Positions 58,093 to 64,000 of a stretch of 64,000 nt of DNA are shown here, one piece after another. Both the position numbers and the translations under genes were made by a program. The stretch is from Gracilibacillus massiliensis. GTDB lineage: Bacteria > Bacillota > Bacilli > Bacillales > Amphibacillaceae. Every line of letters starts with the position of its first letter. The first letter of the stretch is position 1. The notes beneath the pieces are model-generated. The model had not been told where the DNA came from. It did no database searches and saw only the letters and a program-made list of their open reading frames with translations. The stretch spans positions 124,001 to 188,000 of the forward strand of contig NZ_CZRP01000010.1 in NCBI RefSeq assembly GCF_001458115.1, read 5' to 3'.

Positions 58093-58097
58093 CCGCT

Positions 58098-59633
58098 TTA
58101 ATGCTTAAAGTGACGCATTTTTGTTAATACCATCGCAATTCCGTGTTTGTTACATTCATCAATTGAATCCTGATCACGTTTGGATCCACCTGGTTGAATG
58201 ATCGCTTTAATTCCTGCTTTTGCTGCATTTTCAACGGTATCTGGCATTGGGAAGAAGGCGTCTGATGCCATCACGGCACCTTGAGCTTTTTCGCCTGCTT
58301 GTTCAAAGGCAATCGCAGCAGCACCGACACGATTCATTTGTCCAGCACCAACACCTAATGTTTGATCACTTTTGGCAACTACAATTGCATTTGATTTCAC
58401 ATGTTTTACGACTTTCCACGCGAACAGTAATTCGTCGATTTCTTTTGCATCTGGTTTACGATCTGTTACCACTTCAAGATCATTTGCTAAAATTTTTCCA
58501 TTATCACGATCTTGCACTAGTAGCCCACCGATCACACTGACTACTTTTTTAGTATCTGTTTCATTGATTTCCATCGGTGTTTCTAGTAAACGAATGTTTT
58601 TCTTTACCGTTAGGATCTCAATTGCTTTTTCGGAAAAGCTTGGCGCAATCACAATTTCTAAGAAAATATCTTTTAATTGATCGGCAGTTGCTTCATCTAC
58701 CTCACGGTTAAGTGCAACAATACCACCGAAAATCGAGACAGGATCTGCCTGGTATGCTTTTTGATAAGCCTCTGAAATCGTCTCACCAATTCCAACTCCA
58801 CATGGGTTCATATGTTTTACCGCAACAGCTGCAGGCTGCTCACCAAATTCTAATACCACTTCTAAAGCAGCATTGGCATCTTGAATATTGTTATACGATA
58901 ATTCCTTGCCATGTAATTGTTTGGCATTGGCAATCGATGCACCTTTGACATTTCCTTCTTTATAGAAAGCTGCTTTTTGATGTGGGTTCTCCCCATATCT
59001 TAGGGATTGAACCTTTTCAAACGTTTGGGTAACTGTTTCAGGGTCTTCCTCATCTGTAATATCGACAAAATAATTCGCGATCATTGCATCATAGTTTGCC
59101 GTATGACGGAATACTTTTGCGGCTAATGTCTTGCGGAATTCCGCTGTGCCACCGTTGTCTCCTAGGTTGTCAAGCACAGCATCATAGTCCGTTGGATCGA
59201 CTACTACTGTTACATCACGGAAGTTTTTAGATGCTGCTCGCAACATCGTTGGTCCACCAATATCAATGTTTTCAATTGCATCTTCTTCTGTCACATCAGG
59301 GTTTGCAATCGTTTCTTTAAATGGATAAAGGTTAACGACTACGACATCAATTGGTGCAATATCACGTTCAGCTAGTTGTTTCACATGTGATTCTTCATCA
59401 CGACGTGCTAGCAATCCTGCATGAATATAAGGATGCAACGTTTTTACGCGGCCATCTAAAATTTCTTCAAAACCTGTAATTTCTGAAACAGCTTTTGCTG
59501 GTAAGTCTGCTTCTTTTAAAGCTTTTAATGTTCCACCTGTTGATATTAATTCATAACCTAATTTATCTAATCCTTTAGCAAAAGGAACTAAATTACTTTT
59601 GTCTGATACACTTAATAGAGCACGTTTTTTCAA
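58098..59633 (-). CDS. purH: Bifunctional AICAR transformylase/IMP cyclohydrolase PurH
   Basis: Enzyme of 511 residues for the last two steps to IMP. The N-terminal cyclohydrolase (1-195) has [15 protein letters not shown] and [17 protein letters not shown]; the C-terminal transformylase has [23 protein letters not shown] and the final [15 protein letters not shown]. The start is TTG, seven bases after GGAG, with no ATG available; purN precedes it by two bases. Confidence 0.97.
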   Translation of the reverse strand: MKKRALLSVSDKSNLVPFAKGLDKLGYELISTGGTLKALKEADLPAKAVSEITGFEEILDGRVKTLHPYIHAGLLARRDEESHVKQLAERDIAPIDVVVVNLYPFKETIANPDVTEEDAIENIDIGGPTMLRAASKNFRDVTVVVDPTDYDAVLDNLGDNGGTAEFRKTLAAKVFRHTANYDAMIANYFVDITDEEDPETVTQTFEKVQSLRYGENPHQKAAFYKEGNVKGASIANAKQLHGKELSYNNIQDANAALEVVLEFGEQPAAVAVKHMNPCGVGIGETISEAYQKAYQADPVSIFGGIVALNREVDEATADQLKDIFLEIVIAPSFSEKAIEILTVKKNIRLLETPMEINETDTKKVVSVIGGLLVQDRDNGKILANDLEVVTDRKPDAKEIDELLFAWKVVKHVKSNAIVVAKSDQTLGVGAGQMNRVGAAAIAFEQAGEKAQGAVMASDAFFPMPDTVENAAKAGIKAIIQPGGSKRDQDSIDECNKHGIAMVLTKMRHFKH

Positions 59634-59635
59634 CG

Positions 59636-60208
59636 TTATTCTCCTCTCGTAATCAATTTCTGAATCGTTGCTGGATAAAGCGTATGTTCCACTTGTTGAA
59701 CCGCTTTTTGTAAATCTTCTCTACTCATATCATCTTCAATTTGAACAGGTGCTTGCGCAATAATCTTTCCGGTATCCATCCCTTCATCTACATAATGAAT
59801 GGTTACTCCAGATACCTTTACTCCAGCATCAAATGCTTGTCCAATCGCATCTAGTCCAGGAAATGCTGGTAAAAGTGATGGATGAATATTAATGATTTTT
59901 CCTTCGAACGGACGAAGTAATGTTTCACCGATCAGACGCATGTATCCTGCTAAGACGATTAAATCTACTTTTTCTAATTGAAGTATTTCTACTAGCTTCG
60001 CTTCAAACATTTCTTTATTTCGATATTGTTTCGGATCAAATGCAAATGTCGGAGTACCGTACTCGTTTGCTTTTTCTAATACTTTTGCATTAGGTGTATC
60101 ACAAACCAGTAATGCTACCTCTGCATCTAGCGTACCATTTTTTTCAGCTTCAATAATGGCATCATAATTACTTCCGGTTCCTGACGCAAATACTGCTATT
60201 TTAGTCAT
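59636..60208 (-). CDS. purN: Phosphoribosylglycinamide formyltransferase PurN
   Basis: Enzyme of 190 residues that adds a formyl group from 10-formyl-THF to GAR, step 3 of purine synthesis. Active-site residues are visible in [32 protein letters not shown] (Asn, His) and [11 protein letters not shown]-like [12 protein letters not shown] (Asp). It overlaps purM by 8 bp. Confidence 0.97.
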   Translation of the reverse strand: MTKIAVFASGTGSNYDAIIEAEKNGTLDAEVALLVCDTPNAKVLEKANEYGTPTFAFDPKQYRNKEMFEAKLVEILQLEKVDLIVLAGYMRLIGETLLRPFEGKIINIHPSLLPAFPGLDAIGQAFDAGVKVSGVTIHYVDEGMDTGKIIAQAPVQIEDDMSREDLQKAVQQVEHTLYPATIQKLITRGE

Positions 60209-61229
60209 TGGAAAATGTCACCCCTGCTTCTGTTGTAACCTCACCGATAACATAGGCCTGTTCACCGATATCTTCTAACAATTGGAGTGCCATATCCGCT
60301 TCATGTGCATCAACGATTACTGCCATTCCGATCCCCATGTTAAATACGCCATACATATCTTCTTCTTTTAGTTCTGCTTGTTTTTGTAAATAATCAAAAA
60401 CGGCCGGCTTTTGCCATGAACCTTTTTGAATGTTCACACCTAAACCTTCAGGTAATGCACGTGGTAGGTTCTCATAGAAACCACCGCCAGTTACATGACT
60501 AATCCCTTTAATCGTAAGGTCTAACTTTAATTGTTGAATCGCTTTGGTATAGATCTTGGTTGGTTCGAGAAGGGCTTCTCCTAAAGTGGTCGATAATTCC
60601 TCAATTTGATCTTGGTAGTTGAGACCTTTATCTTCTATAATTTTACGTACTAGTGAAAAACCATTGGAATGAACTCCAGATGATGCAAGGCCAATCACTT
60701 TGTCCCCTGCTTGAATGCTATCACCTGTGATGATTTGCTTTTTATCAGCAATTCCAACAACGAAGCCTGCGAGATCATACTCATCATCTTCATACATCCC
60801 AGGCATTTCCGCTGTCTCACCACCAATTAATGCGGCGTTACTCTGCACACATCCATCTGTGATGCCTTTAACGATTTGTTCGATTTTTTCCGGTTGATTT
60901 TTACCACATGCGATGTAATCCAGGAAAAATAGTGGATCGGCACCTTGAGCAACGATATCATTGACACACATCGCAACTAAGTCGACTCCGACTGTATCAT
61001 GCTTATCCATTTCAAAAGCAAGCTTTAGCTTTGTTCCGACACCATCTGTTCCTGAAACTAGTACTGGTTCTTCATATGAGAATTTACTTAAATCAAAAAG
61101 GCCTGCAAATGCTCCAACGCCACCGATTACTTCGGGACGATTTGTTTTTGCGATATGCTTTTTCATTAAATCGACTGCCTGGTAGCCTGCATGAACATCG
61201 ACTCCAGCATCTTTGTAGATATCACTCAT
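60201..61229 (-). CDS. purM: Phosphoribosylaminoimidazole synthetase PurM
   Basis: AIR synthetase of 342 residues, which closes the imidazole ring with ATP (step 5). The PurM-like fold motifs are [35 protein letters not shown] and [17 protein letters not shown] lies eight bases before the ATG. It follows purF after an unusually long gap of 146 bp that contains a 21-bp tandem array. Confidence 0.97.
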   Translation of the reverse strand: MSDIYKDAGVDVHAGYQAVDLMKKHIAKTNRPEVIGGVGAFAGLFDLSKFSYEEPVLVSGTDGVGTKLKLAFEMDKHDTVGVDLVAMCVNDIVAQGADPLFFLDYIACGKNQPEKIEQIVKGITDGCVQSNAALIGGETAEMPGMYEDDEYDLAGFVVGIADKKQIITGDSIQAGDKVIGLASSGVHSNGFSLVRKIIEDKGLNYQDQIEELSTTLGEALLEPTKIYTKAIQQLKLDLTIKGISHVTGGGFYENLPRALPEGLGVNIQKGSWQKPAVFDYLQKQAELKEEDMYGVFNMGIGMAVIVDAHEADMALQLLEDIGEQAYVIGEVTTEAGVTFSND

Positions 61230-61256
61230 TATTTGAACTCCTTTTTGTGCCTGGAA

Positions 61257-61380
61257 GTTTTATGGCCACTTTTGATGGTTTTATGGCCACTTCCAGGCTT
61301 TTTATGGCCACTTTTTCTACTTTTATGGTCACTTCTTAACATTTTATGGCCACTTTCCACCGTTTTATGGCCACTTTACT
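61257..61380. repeat. 21-bp tandem array inside the pur operon
   Basis: Six units with TTTTATGGCCACTT spaced exactly 21 bp (TATGG at 61261, 61282, 61303, 61324, 61345, 61366). About seven bases between the conserved blocks vary. The centre of each block is the palindrome TGGCCA (TGGTCA in the fourth unit). It lies between purF and purM, so it is transcribed in the operon mRNA, and its right edge touches the purF stop. Confidence 0.92.
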
Positions 61381-62788
61381 CTTTATAAGCAGGAATCACT
61401 GTATCCGGATAAATTTCCGTTGGATAATTTCCAGTGAAACAAGCTTGGCAGACACCATGCTGTCGGCGATCACGATCTGCTACAATCGATGCTTCCAAGC
61501 CTTTTGTTGATAAAAAGGATAAGCTGTCGGCACCGATGATTTCGCGCATATCTTCTAATGAATGATTCGCTGCGATCAATTCACCTTTTGTTGACGTGTC
61601 TATTCCATAATAACATGGATTTTGAATTGGTGGCGAGGCAATCCGAACATGTACTTCGGTTGCACCTGCTTCTTTTAATAAACGAACGATACGTCGGCTC
61701 GTTGTACCACGGACGATTGAATCATCTACCATGACGACTCGTTTACCATCGACAATCCCGCGAACTGCTGATAGCTTCATTTTCACACCTTGTTCACGCA
61801 GTTCCTGTGATGGTTGAATAAACGTTCTGCCGACATAACGATTTTTAATTAACCCGAGCTCATATGGAATTCCGGTTGCTTCTGAGAAACCAATGGCTGC
61901 AGAGATACTGGAATCAGGTACACCGGTTACGACATCTGCTTCTACTGGTGACTCTGTCGCAAGTTGTTTCCCCATTGTTTTACGACTCGCATGGACATTT
62001 GTCTCATTCAAATCACTATCTGGACGGGAAAAATATACGTATTCCATCGAGCAAAGCGTACGCTCCATTGGAGAGGTAAATTGCCTCGTACGTAAGCCAT
62101 CTTCATCAATGATAATTAACTCACCAGGATACACTTCTCTTTCATAGGTTGCACCAATCAAATCAAATGCGCAAGTTTCAGAAGCAACCACATAAGCATC
62201 ACCCAAGCGACCAAGCGATAACGGACGTAATCCACGTGGGTCTAATCCGATAAATAGCTGATCTTCAGTTAAAATTGAAAATGCATAAGCACCTTTTATC
62301 ATGCCAAGCGCTGAGCTAATCGCATCTTCCATTGGTACATTTCCACTTCGTTTAATTAAGTGGGCAATTACTTCTGTATCTGAAGTAGTTTGCAGAATAC
62401 TACCTTGTGCTTCTAATTGGCTTTTTAATTGGTGGGCATTCACTAAATTACCGTTATGAGCTAATGCCATACTATTTGTTTGAGAACGGAACACAAGTGG
62501 CTGGACATTTTCAAATCCGCCGCCACCTTGTGTTGCATAACGGACATGACCTACCGCTGCATGCCCTGTTAAGCGTGAAACTTCCCCTTCTGAAAAGACA
62601 TCATTAATTAAACCGACACCTTTATGGACGTTCAGTTTTTCACCATCTGTCGTGACAATCCCTGCACCTTCTTGTCCACGATGCTGGAGGGCATGAAGAC
62701 CGTAATACGTCATTTCTGCAGCCTTTTCATGTCCCCAGATCGCAAATACTCCACATTCTTCGTTTAAGCCTTTGATTTCAGCAAGCAC
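61376..62788 (-). CDS. purF: Glutamine phosphoribosylpyrophosphate amidotransferase PurF
   Basis: First committed enzyme of purine synthesis, 470 residues. A glutaminase domain, whose nucleophile cysteine is in [11 protein letters not shown] after an eleven-residue propeptide, is followed by a phosphoribosyltransferase domain with [15 protein letters not shown]; cysteines near the end (CQACF) bind the 4Fe-4S cluster of the Bacillus type. GTG at 62788 is preferred over the ATG at 62806 because AAAGGAG then lies seven bases upstream and the propeptide begins [11 protein letters not shown] as in B. subtilis. It overlaps purL by 25 bp. Confidence 0.96.
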   Translation of the reverse strand: MLAEIKGLNEECGVFAIWGHEKAAEMTYYGLHALQHRGQEGAGIVTTDGEKLNVHKGVGLINDVFSEGEVSRLTGHAAVGHVRYATQGGGGFENVQPLVFRSQTNSMALAHNGNLVNAHQLKSQLEAQGSILQTTSDTEVIAHLIKRSGNVPMEDAISSALGMIKGAYAFSILTEDQLFIGLDPRGLRPLSLGRLGDAYVVASETCAFDLIGATYEREVYPGELIIIDEDGLRTRQFTSPMERTLCSMEYVYFSRPDSDLNETNVHASRKTMGKQLATESPVEADVVTGVPDSSISAAIGFSEATGIPYELGLIKNRYVGRTFIQPSQELREQGVKMKLSAVRGIVDGKRVVMVDDSIVRGTTSRRIVRLLKEAGATEVHVRIASPPIQNPCYYGIDTSTKGELIAANHSLEDMREIIGADSLSFLSTKGLEASIVADRDRRQHGVCQACFTGNYPTEIYPDTVIPAYKE

Positions 62789-64000
62789 GGGATAGCTCCT
62801 TTCCATAGCTGTTGTAATGATTCTACGTCTTCAGTGATTGCTTCCTTGTCACCATTTCGTACTACTAGTCTATTAGACGAAGTTACTGTTCCTAACAATC
62901 TTGCATCTTCTACTTTTGCTTCAAATGCCTCACGTTTGTCTTCTGGAATCGATACTAAGAATCGTGATTGTGATTCACTAAATAATCCACTCGTTAAATC
63001 ACCATCTACCTGAATCTCTGCACCTAGCCCTTTCTCATTAAATAGACTTTCCGCTATCGCAACGGCTAGTCCACCTTCTGCAAGATCATGGGCAGAGGAA
63101 ACAAACCCTGCACGAATGGCATCTAGTAATTGTTCCTGGCGTTTTGCTTCTGTATCTAAATCAATTGCTGGAGCTTTTCCAAAATACTTTCCTTCTAAAA
63201 GGTTTTGTAATTCACTGCCACCAAATTCTGCTTTTGTCTCACCGATCACATAAACAAGATCGCCTTCATTTTGAAAATGAGATGGCGTAATGTCTGCTAG
63301 TGATTGATGTAAACCAACCATACCTACAACAGGCGTTGGAAAAATCGCTTGGCCATTTGATTCATTGTAAAGTGATACGTTCCCACTAATAACTGGTGTA
63401 TTAAGGCGTAAACTTGCGGCACTCATACCTTCCACACTTTTTTCCATTTGCCAGAAGTTTTCTGGTTTATCTGGATTTCCGAAGTTCAAGCCATCTGTTA
63501 AGGCAAGTGGCTTTGCACCAGATGCAACTATGTTACGAGCTGCTTCTGCTACGGCAATCTTACCGCCTACTTCAGGATCTAAATGAATATAACGAGAATT
63601 ACAGTCGGTTGTCATCGCGATCGCTTTATCATAACCACGCACTCGAACTACTGCCGCGTCAGATCCTGGTGAGAAAACGGTATTTGCTTGTACCATTGAA
63701 TCGTATTGATCATAGACATATTCTTTACTAGCGATCGTAGGCTGCTGTAATAATTGTTTCAATGTTTCTGCATGATCGTTCACTTCCGGTTTGTAGTCAG
63801 GCATCTTTTGATATTCTTCATAAAATACAGGAACTTTTGATTCTTTATGAAAAATTGGTGCGTCTTCTGCCAGATTATCAACTGGAATATCAGCTACAAC
63901 GTCACCTTTATGCAATAAGCGGAACATTTTATCATCTGTTACTTCACCTACAGCTACTGCTTCCAGATCATATTTTTTGAAAATATCAACGATTTCCTGT
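62764..64000 (-). CDS. purL: Phosphoribosylformylglycinamidine synthase PurL, C-terminal part
   Basis: Partial: the gene runs off the right end of the window; about 412 C-terminal residues are present and the start lies beyond 64000. It makes FGAM with PurQ and PurS. Seen here are the link [40 protein letters not shown], the second ATP-like PurM repeat ([11 protein letters not shown]) and [16 protein letters not shown]. The reading frame is open to the end of the window. Confidence 0.96.
   Translation of the reverse strand, partial: QEIVDIFKKYDLEAVAVGEVTDDKMFRLLHKGDVVADIPVDNLAEDAPIFHKESKVPVFYEEYQKMPDYKPEVNDHAETLKQLLQQPTIASKEYVYDQYDSMVQANTVFSPGSDAAVVRVRGYDKAIAMTTDCNSRYIHLDPEVGGKIAVAEAARNIVASGAKPLALTDGLNFGNPDKPENFWQMEKSVEGMSAASLRLNTPVISGNVSLYNESNGQAIFPTPVVGMVGLHQSLADITPSHFQNEGDLVYVIGETKAEFGGSELQNLLEGKYFGKAPAIDLDTEAKRQEQLLDAIRAGFVSSAHDLAEGGLAVAIAESLFNEKGLGAEIQVDGDLTSGLFSESQSRFLVSIPEDKREAFEAKVEDARLLGTVTSSNRLVVRNGDKEAITEDVESLQQLWKGAIPCLLKSKA

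Noticed and set aside
61376-62806. ATG at 62806 as purF start
   Set aside because: It would place six extra residues before the propeptide and lies ahead of the AAAGGAG site that serves the GTG at 62788.

Overview
The window is a low-GC Bacillota chromosome segment. Gene content and order point to the family Bacillaceae, probably a halotolerant genus such as Gracilibacillus or Oceanobacillus; the genus is an inference. The right half follows the Bacillus subtilis pur-yer-gat backbone: purL(partial)-F-M-N-H-D, yerA, yerB, yerC, pcrB-pcrA-ligA-camS, gatC-A-B, dagK and rlmCD, all on the minus strand. Lineage-specific genes are inserted between these blocks. No rRNA, tRNA, CRISPR array or intact transposase was seen.

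Layout. 1-8 kb: cupin, VanZ-like protein, MDR oxidoreductase, chemotaxis receptor, a cytochrome b/molybdopterin oxidoreductase fusion and an FGGY sugar kinase with AraR-like and cre-like sites. 8.4-8.8 kb: an unannotated type I toxin-antitoxin locus. 8.9-17 kb: AI-2E permease, alditol oxidase-like protein, deoxynucleoside kinase, EamA exporter, DbpA helicase, cold-shock protein and BCCT transporter. 17-24 kb: an alcohol dehydrogenase remnant, a secreted multidomain rhamnogalacturonan lyase and a TPR/dynamin-like protein. 24-26 kb: a TetR-membrane protein-GNAT cluster with two matching operator-like sites. 26-39 kb: rlmCD, dagK, gatCAB, camS, ligA, pcrA, pcrB. 39-45 kb: NERD protein, a NarK transporter fused to a PAS domain behind an Fnr site, ahpCF and a Gfo/Idh oxidoreductase. 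45-56 kb: yerCBA, modAB, moaC, an ECF sigma/anti-sigma pair, a nucleotidyltransferase with a small basic partner, moaB, DUF2252 and a CatE-like dioxygenase. 56-64 kb: the purine operon.

How genes work together. Molybdenum is a recurring theme: uptake (modAB), cofactor synthesis (moaC, moaB), a Moco enzyme at 4.4 kb and an Fnr-controlled nitrate transporter fit anaerobic nitrate use, although no nitrate reductase lies in the window. Polysaccharide use is represented by the rhamnogalacturonan lyase and the probable arabinose-responsive kinase.

Two kinds of non-coding structure stand out. First, a family of large palindromic intergenic elements (two copies of about 430-450 bp and one 90-120 bp derivative), whose internal hairpins differ in sequence but keep base pairing. 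Second, five unrelated intergenic tandem arrays with periods of 21, 41-42, 50-51, 52 and 52 bp, several close to whole numbers of DNA helical turns. The type I toxin locus, the palindromic family and the NarK-PAS fusion are the observations most worth following.
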